DNA of 64,000 nucleotides from an uncultured Phycisphaerae bacterium. GTDB taxonomy: Bacteria > Planctomycetota > Phycisphaerae > UBA1845 > Fen-1342. Of this stretch, positions 16,860 to 25,544 are shown in pieces (the stretch's first letter is position 1; every line of letters begins with the position of its first letter). The position numbers and the translations under genes were made by a program. Where the stretch lies: positions 1 to 64,000 of the forward strand of contig CALGJV010000019.1 of the NCBI GenBank assembly GCA_937928595.1. Reading direction: 5' to 3'. Below the pieces are notes generated by a model. It saw only the letters and a list, made by a program, of their open reading frames with translations. It did not search any database and was not told where the DNA came from.

Positions 16860-18041
16860 GTGGAACCACGCTCGCGATCCAGCGACCCGCTGACGGACGG
16901 CGGTTTTGAAACCCTGTGTGCGCACTACGGCGAGCACCGTCTCGCGCACGGCGGGGCGGTCGCTCCGCCGCTGTATCAGACCTCAACGTTCCTGTTCCCC
17001 GACGCCGAGGCGTTCGACCGGCGCGAGCTGCCGCAGAGCCCGTATTACAGCTACACGCGGATCGGCAACCCGACAACCGCGTTGCTGGAGGCGAAGTTGG
17101 CCCAGCTCGAACACGGGACCTGGGCCCGGGCGTTCGCGTCCGGCATGGGGGCGATCACGGCTGCCATCAACGCCACGATCCGCAGCGGCGACCACGTCGT
17201 CTGCGTCGCGCACTGCTACAGCCCGACCCGCCGCTACCTCGAACAGTACCTCGACCGCTTCGGCGTCACGGCCACGTACGTCGCGGGGCTGGAACCGGCG
17301 GACTTCGAGGCGGCGCTGCGCCCCAACACGCGGCTGCTGTACCTCGAGAGCCCGACCAGCGGCTACTGCGAGGTGCTCGACGTGCCGGCCGTCGCGGCCC
17401 TGGCCCGGGCGCGTGGCGTCGTGACCGTCCTCGACAACTCCTGGGCCAGCCCGTATTTCCAGCAGCCGCTCGACCACGGGGTCGATCTCGTTCTGCACAG
17501 CGCGACCAAGTACATCGGCGGCCACAGCGACACCTTGGGCGGCGTCATCGTCGGTCGCGACGCCGTGCTGGGGCGGCGGATCGCGGCGGATGCGGAGCTG
17601 CTGGGCGCGACGCTCGATCCGTTCGCGGCCTGGCTCCTGCTGCGCAGCCTGCGCACGCTCGCGGTGCGGATGGAGCGGCACCAGGCCAACGGGCTGGCGG
17701 TGGCGGAGATGCTCGCCGCGCACCCGAAGGTGCGGCGCGTGTTTCACCCCGGGCTGCCGTCGCACCCGCAGCACGCGCTGGCCCGGCGGCAGCTCCGCGG
17801 GTTTTCGAGCCTGTTCAGCTTCATGCTGGTGGAGCAGACGCAGGAGGCGGTGCACCGCTTTCTGAACCGGCTGCGCGTGGTCGGGATCGGTGTGAGCTGG
17901 GGCGGCTACGAGAGCCTGGCGGTCGGCGGCGTGCTGTTCAACAGCGGCGGCGACGGGGGCCAGTGGCTGATCCGCCTGCACGTGGGCCTCGAACACGTGG
18001 ACGACATCCGGGCCGACGTGCGCCAGGCGCTGGAGGACTGA
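16860..18041 (+). CDS. Cys/Met metabolism PLP-dependent enzyme
   Basis: The 393-residue protein is a member of the cystathionine gamma-synthase/beta-lyase family, which acts on sulfur amino acids by beta- or gamma-elimination or replacement. Lys217 in SATKYIGGHSD binds pyridoxal phosphate. YSYTRIGNPT near residue 62 and LDNSWASPYFQQP near 192 are the other family landmarks. The sequence resembles cystathionine beta-lyase type enzymes most, but gamma-synthase or methionine gamma-lyase cannot be separated by eye. The GTG start has GGAGAGG eight bases upstream. purB follows after four bases, so the two genes are cotranscribed. Confidence 0.9.
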   Translation: MEPRSRSSDPLTDGGFETLCAHYGEHRLAHGGAVAPPLYQTSTFLFPDAEAFDRRELPQSPYYSYTRIGNPTTALLEAKLAQLEHGTWARAFASGMGAITAAINATIRSGDHVVCVAHCYSPTRRYLEQYLDRFGVTATYVAGLEPADFEAALRPNTRLLYLESPTSGYCEVLDVPAVAALARARGVVTVLDNSWASPYFQQPLDHGVDLVLHSATKYIGGHSDTLGGVIVGRDAVLGRRIAADAELLGATLDPFAAWLLLRSLRTLAVRMERHQANGLAVAEMLAAHPKVRRVFHPGLPSHPQHALARRQLRGFSSLFSFMLVEQTQEAVHRFLNRLRVVGIGVSWGGYESLAVGGVLFNSGGDGGQWLIRLHVGLEHVDDIRADVRQALED

Positions 18042-18045
18042 GCCG

Positions 18046-19509
18046 ATGGCCCGCGCGCGCCGCCTGCGTCCCGCCGCGCCCGCCGCCGACGCGCCTCCCT
18101 TCGAGCACCCGCTCGCGGCGCGCTACGCCTCGCGCGAGATGGTCGCGCTGTGGAGCCCGCAGCGGCGCTACGCGACCTGGCGCCGCGTGTGGGTCGCGCT
18201 GGCCGAGGCCGAGCGGGCGCTCGGGCTGCCCGTGTCCGCCCGCCAGGTCGCCCAGCTCCGCGCGGCGGTTGACCGTGTGGACTTCGCCGCGGCCGCCCGC
18301 TACGAGGCCCAGACCCGCCACGACGTCATGGCGCACATCCACGCCTACGGCGACGCCGCCCCCGCCGCCCGCGGCATCATCCACCTCGGCGCGACGAGCA
18401 TGGACATCGTCGACAACGCCGACCTGCTTCTGACCCGCGATGCCTTGGTGCTGCTGCGGGGCCGCGTGGCCGCCGCCGTCGGCGTGCTAGCCGACTTCGC
18501 CGCCCGGTACGCCGATCTGCCGACGCTCGGGTACACGCATCTCCAGCCGGCGCAGCTCACGACGGTCGGCAAACGGGCCTGCCTGTGGCTGGCGGACCTG
18601 CTGACGGACCTGGAGCGGCTCGATGCGCTCGCCCGCGGCCTGCCTTGTCGCGGGCTGCGCGGCGCGACGGGCACGCAGGCCTCGTTCCTGGCGCTGCTGG
18701 GCAGCGCCGCCCGCGTGCGCCGCCTCGAACAGCTCTTCGCCCGCCAACTCGGCTTCGCCGCGTGCGTGCCGGTCTGCGGCCAGACGTACTCCCGCAAGAT
18801 CGACGCCGACATCATCGCGGCTCTGGCTTCGCTGGCCGCGGGCGTCCACAAGATCTGCAACGATCTGCGGCTGCTGGCGATGCTCAAGGAGATCGAGGAG
18901 CCGTTCGGCCGGACGCAGGTCGGCAGCTCGGCCATGCCGTACAAGCGCAATCCGATGAAGTGCGAGCGCGCGACCGGCCTGGCCCGCTACCTGCTGAGTC
19001 TCGCCACGTCGCCCTTCCAGACCCATGCGGCGCAGATGTTCGAGCGCACGCTCGACGATTCGAGCAACAAGCGGCTGGTCTTCCCCGAGGCGTTTCTCGC
19101 GGCCGACGCGCTGCTCGTGCTGCTGCGCGACATCGGCGACGGGCTGGTCGTCTATCCGGCCACGATCGCGGCGCACGTGGCCGCCGAGCTGCCGTTCATC
19201 GCGACCGAGGACATCTTGATGGCCGCGGCGCGGCGCGGCGGTGACCGGCAGGACCTGCACGAGCGCATCCGCCGGCACGCGCAGGCGGCCGGACAGCGCG
19301 TCAAACAGGCGGCCGCGCCGAACGATCTGCTCGAGCGGTTGCGGGCGGACCCGGCCTTCCGCGGCCTGCCCTGGGAGCGGGTGCTCGACCCGCGCCGCTA
19401 CGTGGGGCTCGCGCCGCAGCAGACGCGGGAGTTCCTGCGGGAGCACGTCCGGCCGGCCCTGCGACGGCACGCCAAGGACATCCGGGGGGCGAGCACGCCG
19501 GCGGTGTAG
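18046..19509 (+). CDS. purB: adenylosuccinate lyase
   Basis: PurB carries out two fumarate-releasing steps in purine synthesis: SAICAR to AICAR and adenylosuccinate to AMP. The 487-residue protein has the fumarase/aspartase superfamily signature SSAMPYKRNP near 295-304. Upstream are the motifs HDVMAHIHAY and HLGATSMDIVDNAD near 90-125, and an active-site region TLGYTHLQPAQ near 163. Length is at the upper end for the family because of a short basic N-terminal extension. It appears translationally coupled to the preceding PLP-enzyme gene. Confidence 0.93.
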   Translation: MARARRLRPAAPAADAPPFEHPLAARYASREMVALWSPQRRYATWRRVWVALAEAERALGLPVSARQVAQLRAAVDRVDFAAAARYEAQTRHDVMAHIHAYGDAAPAARGIIHLGATSMDIVDNADLLLTRDALVLLRGRVAAAVGVLADFAARYADLPTLGYTHLQPAQLTTVGKRACLWLADLLTDLERLDALARGLPCRGLRGATGTQASFLALLGSAARVRRLEQLFARQLGFAACVPVCGQTYSRKIDADIIAALASLAAGVHKICNDLRLLAMLKEIEEPFGRTQVGSSAMPYKRNPMKCERATGLARYLLSLATSPFQTHAAQMFERTLDDSSNKRLVFPEAFLAADALLVLLRDIGDGLVVYPATIAAHVAAELPFIATEDILMAAARRGGDRQDLHERIRRHAQAAGQRVKQAAAPNDLLERLRADPAFRGLPWERVLDPRRYVGLAPQQTREFLREHVRPALRRHAKDIRGASTPAV

Positions 19510-19571
19510 GGGGCGGTGGCATGGGTGGGCGGGCGCGCTTGCCGGCGGTTCGCGTGCGGGGGCGCGGGATC

Positions 19572-19640
19572 AGCGAATAGCAAGTTGCGAGTTGCGAATG
19601 GCGAGTAGCGAATGGCGAGTTGCGAGTAGCGAGTTGGCGA
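19572..19640. repeat. degenerate short tandem repeat (GCGAGTAGCGAATG type)
   Basis: About 68 bases consist of variants of GCGAGTT, GCGAATG and GCGAGTA following one another. The tract lies between the convergent purB and M16 genes. It has no coding role that I can see and may arise by slippage. Confidence 0.75.
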
Positions 19641-19662
19641 ACGCGGGTCCGGGTTCATCCTG

Positions 19663-19699
19663 ATCTCTCGCTCTCTTGCTCTCTCGATCCCTCGCTTGC
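19663..19699. repeat. CTCTCGCT octamer repeat
   Basis: Around four to five degenerate copies of CTCTCGCT/CTCTTGCT/CTCTCGAT follow one another, close to the first repeat tract but with an unrelated unit. Confidence 0.65.
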
Positions 19700-19754
19700 C
19701 TGATGCGTCTCCCGGCTTCGCACGGCCGGCGGGGTGCGGATGCGGCCGTCCGCG

Positions 19755-21005
19755 TTACAGGGTCGCCGGGCCCAGCGTGGCGACGCAGAGTTCGTCCAGC
19801 CGCAGGGCGCGCGCCTCGGCCACCACGGCGGGGAGGTCCACCGCCCGCAGCGCCGCGAGTTTCGGCCCCGGGCCGACCGGCCGGCCGAAATAGAACAGAT
19901 CGTCGCTGAGGCTGCCGGCCCGCGCCCGCGTCAGGTCGTCCTCGGTCTCGAACTGGGCGATGAGGCCGTCGCGGGCCCGCACGACTTCGGCCTCGGTCAG
20001 GTCCTCGCCCAGTCGGCGCAGCTCGCGCAGGAGGGTGTCGTAAGTCTGCCGGCAGCGCTGCGGTGTCGTGCTGGCTCCCAACTGGATGAGGCCGCCGCCG
20101 CGCGGCTGGCTGTGCCACGCCCCGACCCAGTACACCAGGCCCTGCTTCTCGCGGACCTCGGTGAACAGCCGACCGCTCATGCCGCCCGACAGCACGCCGA
20201 GCAGGACCTGCTCGGTGGCGAAGCGCGGATCGTCGCGCGGCCGCCCGGACAGGGCCAGCGCGATGTGCTGCTGCTCGAGCTCCTTGGCGCGGTGCTCGCG
20301 GCCGGCCCGCAGCGCCCACGGGACGCCGGCGCGGCCGCGGCGGGTGGCGTCGCCGAATTCCGCGAAGCACTCCTCGAGGCGCTTGATCAGGGGGCGGGGC
20401 TCGACGGGGCCCGCGACGGCGACCTGCAGACGCCCGGCGGAGTAGCAGCGCTGCCAATGCTGCCGGACGGTTTCCGGCGTGATCCGGGCGAGGCTCTCGG
20501 GAGTGCCGCCGAGGTGACGCCCGAGCTGCGGCCCGAGCGCAAGCCGGTGGATCATGATCCCGACCAGCTCGTGCGGCTCGTCCTCGAGGTGCCGGAGTTC
20601 CTGTTGCGCAAGCTCGACCGCCACGCGGCAGGCTTCGTCCGGGAACGTCGGGCGGACCAGCAGCTCCGCGACCAGCTCAACCGCCTCGAGCACGTACTCG
20701 GGCAGGCACAGGACGCGGACGATCATCGACTGGCGGCCGGCGGCCGTGCCCCACTGCGCGCCGAGGCGGTCGAAGGCGTCGGCCAGGCCGCGGCCGTCGA
20801 AGCGTTGCGTGCCCTTGGCCAGCGTGCGCTCGACGATGGCGTGCAGGCCGGCCAGCTCGGCGGGTTCGTCGGTGACGCCGGTCAGGACGCGGAAGGTGAG
20901 GGCGACGGTGCGGCGATCGGGGAGCAGGTCGGCGGCGAATTCGACGCCGCAGGCGAGATCCTCGTGGACGAACGTGCTCCGGAGCGTGTCGAGGGTTGCG
21001 GACAT
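19755..21005 (-). CDS. M16 peptidase homologue without zinc-binding histidines
   Basis: The 416-residue protein has the two-half M16 (insulinase/processing-peptidase) fold. At the zinc site, where active members read HxxEH, this one reads A56-I-V-E59-R60, so both histidines are gone while the glutamate and the later ELRHLEDEP segment remain. The second half has the R/Y-containing stretch REKQGLVYWVG typical of the family. It resembles the non-catalytic partner that pairs with an active subunit in bacterial and mitochondrial heterodimers; no active subunit is nearby. The start at 21005 was chosen over 21113 because the upstream extension is proline-rich and unlike the family. Confidence 0.85.
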   Translation of the reverse strand: MSATLDTLRSTFVHEDLACGVEFAADLLPDRRTVALTFRVLTGVTDEPAELAGLHAIVERTLAKGTQRFDGRGLADAFDRLGAQWGTAAGRQSMIVRVLCLPEYVLEAVELVAELLVRPTFPDEACRVAVELAQQELRHLEDEPHELVGIMIHRLALGPQLGRHLGGTPESLARITPETVRQHWQRCYSAGRLQVAVAGPVEPRPLIKRLEECFAEFGDATRRGRAGVPWALRAGREHRAKELEQQHIALALSGRPRDDPRFATEQVLLGVLSGGMSGRLFTEVREKQGLVYWVGAWHSQPRGGGLIQLGASTTPQRCRQTYDTLLRELRRLGEDLTEAEVVRARDGLIAQFETEDDLTRARAGSLSDDLFYFGRPVGPGPKLAALRAVDLPAVVAEARALRLDELCVATLGPATL

Positions 21006-21173
21006 GGGGTCCTGCGGGTTCTCGGGGGTCGGTCGTACTCGGCACCGGCCGTTGGTCGGTGCCCCACCGGGCATCGGGGGCGGCTTACTTACCGCGGGCT
21101 GCGCACGAATCACCGGCCGTCGGCCGGCGCGAATCGCGGAGTCCGGGCCGGTTTCCGGCGCCGGGCGAAGCCG

Positions 21174-22772
21174 TCAGTGCTCGACCGGCGTGCCGAGCAG
21201 CGGCGTCAGCTCGGCGAGCTTCTGCTCGAGCAGCTCCGCGGTGCGGGCTTCCATGTTCAAACGCAGGAGCGGCTCCGTGTTCGAGGCCCGCACGTTGAAC
21301 CACCATTCGGGGTACTGCACGGTCACGCCGTCGAGGTGGTCGATCTCGGCGTCGCGGTAACGGTCGGCGATGCGGCGGAACGTGCCCTCCTTGTCCTCAT
21401 TCTGGAAGTTGCGCTCGCCGCTGCTGGCGTAGATGTCCAGCGGCGCGATGAGCTCGGCGAGCGGGCGGCCCGCGCGGGTCAGGATGTTGACGATCGCGAT
21501 GAACGCCAGCAGGCCCGAATCGCAGTAGTGGAAGTCGCGGAAGTAGAAGTGCCCGGACAGCTCGCCGCCGAAGACCGCGTTCTTCTCGGCCATGGTGCGC
21601 TTCATGAAAACGTGCCCGACGCGCTCGCGCCGCGGCACGCCCCCGAAGCGTTCGATCGTCTCCGGGACGACGCGGCTGGAGCGCAGGTCGTACACGACGG
21701 CCGCGCCGGGCCGGTCGCGCAGATACTCCTGCGCCAGCAGGGCGGTGATGATGTCGCAGCGGATGATGTTCGTGTCGGCATCGACGAACATGCAGCGGTC
21801 GGCGTCGCCGTCGAAGCAGGCCCCGAAGTCGGCCCGGTGCTCCCGCACCGCGGCGCGGAGCTGGGCGAGGTTCGCCGGGACCAGCGGGTTGGGCGGATGC
21901 ACGAAGTCGCCGTCGTGCTCGAAGTTCAGCGGCACGATGTGCAGATTCGGCACGCCGGTGAACACGATCGGGAACCAGCGCCCGGCCATGCCGTTCGACG
22001 CGTCGATCACGACCTTCAGCGGGCGCGGCTCGCGCAGGAACTTGTGCAGGAACGCCCGGTAAGGCTCCGACAGGTCGACCGTGCGGATCTGGCCGCTGAC
22101 GTCGCCGACCTGATGCCGCGAGATCGCCTTCGCGATCCGCTCGATCTCCTTGAGGCCGGTCTCGGCCCCGATCGGCTTGCCCTTGACGCCGCAGATCTTG
22201 AAACCGTTGTACTCGGCCGGGTTGTGGCTGGCGGTGGTCTGCACGCCGCCGCAGCAGGGCATGTAGTTCGTGGCAAAGTAGATCTGCGGCGTGTCGATCA
22301 TGCCGATGTCGATCACCGGGGTGCCGACCGCGGCGGCGCCCTCGATGAACGCCCGCGCCAGCCGCGGACTGTGCTTGCGCATGTCGCGGCCGACGATCAG
22401 CGTGTTCATCTTCGAATCGCTGCGGTCGTAGCCGACCAGCGTGGTCCGCAGGAACTGCGCGGTCGCGTTGCCGATCCGCCAGGCCACGTCCTCGTTGAGC
22501 GGCTCGGGCACCGTCGCCCGCACGTCGTACGCCTTGAAAACTTTCTCGATCATGTCGCGTTTGTCCGTTTCGAGCACGGCGTTGGTCACGTTCCGACCGG
22601 CGGTCGAGGCCGTCGCGTACATCATGGCGCGGCCCTGTTCGTCGTCATTGAACGGGCACCCCGGGCACTTGCGGAAATTGGCCCGCCGCCGGCCGTAGCA
22701 GATCGCGTTCGAGATGCGAATCTGCTCCTCGCCGGGGCAGAACCGGAAGTAGTCACGCTCCTCGTCAGCCAC
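21174..22772 (-). CDS. phosphomannomutase/phosphoglucomutase with N-terminal Cys cluster
   Basis: This alpha-D-phosphohexomutase interconverts hexose 1- and 6-phosphates for nucleotide-sugar supply. All four active-site loops are present: phosphoserine loop TTASHNPAEYNG, magnesium loop DGDADR, sugar loop GGELSGHFYF and phosphate loop VRASNTEPLLRL. The first 60 residues are unusual: four cysteines in the pattern C-x13-C-x10-C-x2-C (CPGEEQ, AICYG, KCPGCPF), suggesting a zinc or iron-sulfur site. The GTG start at 22772 (532 residues) has GGAG nine bases upstream. An open frame extends further, but its sequence looks non-coding. Mannose versus glucose preference is not decidable here. Confidence 0.92.
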   Translation of the reverse strand: MADEERDYFRFCPGEEQIRISNAICYGRRRANFRKCPGCPFNDDEQGRAMMYATASTAGRNVTNAVLETDKRDMIEKVFKAYDVRATVPEPLNEDVAWRIGNATAQFLRTTLVGYDRSDSKMNTLIVGRDMRKHSPRLARAFIEGAAAVGTPVIDIGMIDTPQIYFATNYMPCCGGVQTTASHNPAEYNGFKICGVKGKPIGAETGLKEIERIAKAISRHQVGDVSGQIRTVDLSEPYRAFLHKFLREPRPLKVVIDASNGMAGRWFPIVFTGVPNLHIVPLNFEHDGDFVHPPNPLVPANLAQLRAAVREHRADFGACFDGDADRCMFVDADTNIIRCDIITALLAQEYLRDRPGAAVVYDLRSSRVVPETIERFGGVPRRERVGHVFMKRTMAEKNAVFGGELSGHFYFRDFHYCDSGLLAFIAIVNILTRAGRPLAELIAPLDIYASSGERNFQNEDKEGTFRRIADRYRDAEIDHLDGVTVQYPEWWFNVRASNTEPLLRLNMEARTAELLEQKLAELTPLLGTPVEH

Positions 22773-22878
22773 GTCCGGGGGCTCCGCTGGAGATCGCGAG
22801 GATGCTAGCCGATCCCCGCCGGATCGGCTACTCTCGCGGAGCGCGGGCGATGGCCAGACGCTCGCGGAACGGTGAGGC

Positions 22879-23967
22879 ATGCGGACGCGTTTCGGCCTGG
22901 TTCTGCCACCCTGGAGCTTTGCCGCGGCGGGCCTGGACCGGCTGGACGTGCTGGCGGGCGAAATCGGCGCCGACGAGCTCGTCGTGCCCGCCATTACCGG
23001 GCCGATTCACAGCCTCCGCCTCGCGTGGCCCGACCCGGCACCGCTCTTTGCCTCCCCCGGCGGATGGCACTACCCCGCGGACCCGCGGGCCTACGTCGCG
23101 GCCGGGCTGCGGCCGGTGCGGGCCCGCTGGTTCGGCACGACCGACGAGCTCGCACGGATGATCGAGCACGCCAGGCGGCTCGGTCTCGATGTGGTGCTGC
23201 GGGCGGGGTTCCGGGAGATTCCGGCGCTGGCCGATGCGGAGCCGCACCTGGTGGCGCAAAACGCCTGGGGCCAGGCGGACGCGACCGGCGGGCTCTGCAT
23301 CAGTCAGCCGCAGGTGCGGGAACTGCTGCGGGCCGTTTGGACCGACCTGGCGCGGTTTGGGCCGCGGCGGGTGGAAATCGCGGGATGGGAACTGGACGCC
23401 GGGCCGGGTCCGCTGAGCTGGCACCCCATCGCCCGGCGCGTGACGGCGGCATGCTTCTGTCCGGCCTGTCGGCAAATCGCGGGGCGGGCCGGCGTCGCGG
23501 CCGACGCGCTGGCTCAGACCGTGCGCACGAACCTGGCGGCGATCGTGGCGGGTACGGCCGACCCCGCCGCCCTCGAGCGCGAGCTGGCGGCGTACGGTGC
23601 GGTCCGGCGGGCGGACGCCGGGAGCTGGCTCGAACGGGTCGTGGCGGAGGCCGGGTGCGAAGCGGCCTTCGAGGTGGTCGAGCCGGGGCGGGGCGGCGAG
23701 TTGGGCGGGGTGCCGCGGTATTGGCGGGCGAAACGCGGCCCCGGCGATGCGGCGGCCGCGCCCGCCGGGACGGCGGGTTGGACGCTCGCGGCCGGGCGAC
23801 CGGCGGTGGAATCCGGGGCGGAGCTCGTGCGGCGGACGCAGGCGGCGGTGGCGGCGGGGGTGGGGTGGATCTCGTACGAAGGGGTCGATGAAGCGCCGCC
23901 GGACGGTGTCACCTGGGTCAAACAGGCGGTGCGGTACGGGCGGCGATCGGCGACGGACGCGGTGTAG
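22879..23967 (+). CDS. hypothetical protein, possible TIM-barrel glycosidase-like
   Basis: I do not recognise this 362-residue protein with certainty. It has no signal peptide. Alternating strands and helices, such as ADELVVPAITGPIH, GLDVVLRAGFREIP and GVGWISYEGVDEAP at the end, suggest a TIM barrel like that of uncharacterised glycoside-hydrolase-like proteins. The tripeptide-spaced cysteines in ACFCPACRQIAG near 193-204 resemble the small metal or structural motif seen in some such barrels. It is transcribed divergently from the phosphohexomutase, with about 106 bases between. No catalytic acid pair can be assigned. Confidence 0.6.
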   Translation: MRTRFGLVLPPWSFAAAGLDRLDVLAGEIGADELVVPAITGPIHSLRLAWPDPAPLFASPGGWHYPADPRAYVAAGLRPVRARWFGTTDELARMIEHARRLGLDVVLRAGFREIPALADAEPHLVAQNAWGQADATGGLCISQPQVRELLRAVWTDLARFGPRRVEIAGWELDAGPGPLSWHPIARRVTAACFCPACRQIAGRAGVAADALAQTVRTNLAAIVAGTADPAALERELAAYGAVRRADAGSWLERVVAEAGCEAAFEVVEPGRGGELGGVPRYWRAKRGPGDAAAAPAGTAGWTLAAGRPAVESGAELVRRTQAAVAAGVGWISYEGVDEAPPDGVTWVKQAVRYGRRSATDAV

Positions 23968-24062
23968 GGGGTCGGCCGGTCGGGCCCTTGCGTCGCACCC
24001 GGTCGGCTGCGTAGCATCCCAGCGCCGGGCGAGTGAGCGCGCCCGGGAACCTCGGGACAGCC

Positions 24063-24518
24063 ATGCACGGACCGACGCAGACCGCACCGACGGCCGGGAG
24101 GCGAGCGCCCGTGGTGTACTGGGTGATCGCCGGGCTGCTGGCGGTCAACGCGGGAGTGTTGTGGCTGCGGCCGGGGGGCGGCGGCCTGCCGGAGGCCCTG
24201 GCCCAGAATCCGCCGCTGGCGGGGGCGCGGGGCGTGTACGCGTTCACGGGGCCGCTGGATCGGGACCAGTACGGGCTGTTCATGCTGGACATCGACCAGG
24301 GCACGCTCTGGTGCTACGCGTTCGAGAACGCGGCGGGGACGCGCAAGCTGCGTCTCGTCGCCGCGCGCAGTTGGGTTTATGATCGCTACCTGCAGGACTT
24401 CAACTCGGCGCCGCCCGACTTCCGGGCGGTGCAGAAGCTCGTGAGTCAGCAGCGGGCCCGGCCGGCACCGGAAGAAGAGAACCCGCCGGTGACGGCTCCG
24501 CCGGGTCCGTCGGACTGA
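24063..24518 (+). CDS. conserved planctomycete-type membrane-anchored protein
   Basis: The 151-residue protein has one N-terminal transmembrane helix (about 16-34). A short globular part follows, with strands around RGVYAFTGPLD, YGLFMLDIDQGTLWCYAF and LRLVAARSWVYDRYL. The tail is Pro/Glu-rich. I know of similar small anchored proteins in planctomycetes but no function. An in-frame GTG at 24033 would add ten residues. It is followed after 32 bases by the HTH-membrane protein gene and may form an operon with it and the OmpA-like gene. Confidence 0.65.
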   Translation: MHGPTQTAPTAGRRAPVVYWVIAGLLAVNAGVLWLRPGGGGLPEALAQNPPLAGARGVYAFTGPLDRDQYGLFMLDIDQGTLWCYAFENAAGTRKLRLVAARSWVYDRYLQDFNSAPPDFRAVQKLVSQQRARPAPEEENPPVTAPPGPSD

Positions 24519-24550
24519 GGCCGCGCGGGACCGCGCGACAGGAGTGTGAG

Positions 24551-25459
24551 ATGCCCGGCAAGCCGTTCTACTCGATGGAAGAGGTTTGCGAGAAGCTCGG
24601 CAAGACCCAGGACCAGGTGAAGAGCCTCGTCCGGGAGGGTGCGCTCCGCGAGTTTCGCGACGCGGGCAAGGTGTTCTTCAAGGCCGAGGACATCGACAAG
24701 CTGGCCGCGTCGCGCGGCGGCCTGAGCAGCGAGGACACGGGCGAGATTCTGCTCGAAGCCGCGCCGGAGCCCGAGCCGGAACTCCCTTCGCTGGCGGACT
24801 CCTCCGGCGGTACGAGCATCATCGGGCTCGAGCCCCTGCCCGAGGACGAGCCCGAGGAACAGAAGAAGAAGAAGGAAGATACGGTCATCACGGCCAGCGG
24901 CATCGGCGTGTTTGACGACGACGAGCTCGAGATCGACGCCGATCCGATGGCCAAGACGCAGATCACGTCGGGCGCCGTCGACGATCAGGTAACGCTGGAA
25001 AGCGCGGGCAGCGGCTCGGGGCTACTCGACCTGGCGCGCGAAGCGGACGACACGGCCTTGGGCGCCGACCTGCTGGATGAGATCTACCCCGGCGAGGAGG
25101 AAGCGGCGGCCCCGGCGGCCCGCGCTCCGGCGGCGGCGGAAGAAGCGGCCGAAGAAGAAGCGGCCGAGCCGGCGCTCGAGGCGGCCGAGGGCGGCGAGGT
25201 CGTGCTGCCGGCGCTGACGTCGGCGGCGGACCCGGCCGAGGGGATGATGGCGGGCCTGCTGGTGGGCGGCCTGGTCGTCATGGCGGCGGCGAGCACGGTC
25301 ATCGCCGGTGTGTTGCAGGGCTTCCTGCCGGACTACGGCCGGTACTTCGCGGACGGGGCGCGGTTCTTCTACTTCCTGGGCGGCGCCGTGGGGGTGGTGG
25401 TGCTCGCGCTGCTCGGGGGCTGGCTGACGGGCCGGGCCCTGACGCCCAAGCGCCGCTAG
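24551..25459 (+). CDS. MerR-like HTH domain fused to acidic linker and two membrane helices
   Basis: Residues 5-55 form an excisionase/MerR-type winged helix (FYSMEEVCEKLGKTQDQVKS). Then comes a long, strongly acidic and Ala-rich region (60-215) with a KKKKED cluster. Two transmembrane helices lie near 228-250 and 272-296. The layout would put a DNA-binding-type domain in the cytoplasm on a membrane anchor. Whether it binds DNA or another protein is unknown; such chimeras occur in planctomycetes. The start has AGGAG six bases upstream. The neighbouring OmpA-like gene suggests an envelope role. Confidence 0.75.
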   Translation: MPGKPFYSMEEVCEKLGKTQDQVKSLVREGALREFRDAGKVFFKAEDIDKLAASRGGLSSEDTGEILLEAAPEPEPELPSLADSSGGTSIIGLEPLPEDEPEEQKKKKEDTVITASGIGVFDDDELEIDADPMAKTQITSGAVDDQVTLESAGSGSGLLDLAREADDTALGADLLDEIYPGEEEAAAPAARAPAAAEEAAEEEAAEPALEAAEGGEVVLPALTSAADPAEGMMAGLLVGGLVVMAAASTVIAGVLQGFLPDYGRYFADGARFFYFLGGAVGVVVLALLGGWLTGRALTPKRR

Positions 25460-25544
25460 AACTGAACCGCGCGCAACAGACGGCGGACTGCGGCGCGGCA
25501 CGCCGCCGCGCCGCCGACGCCGGCGTCGACACAGGGAGTCGGAC

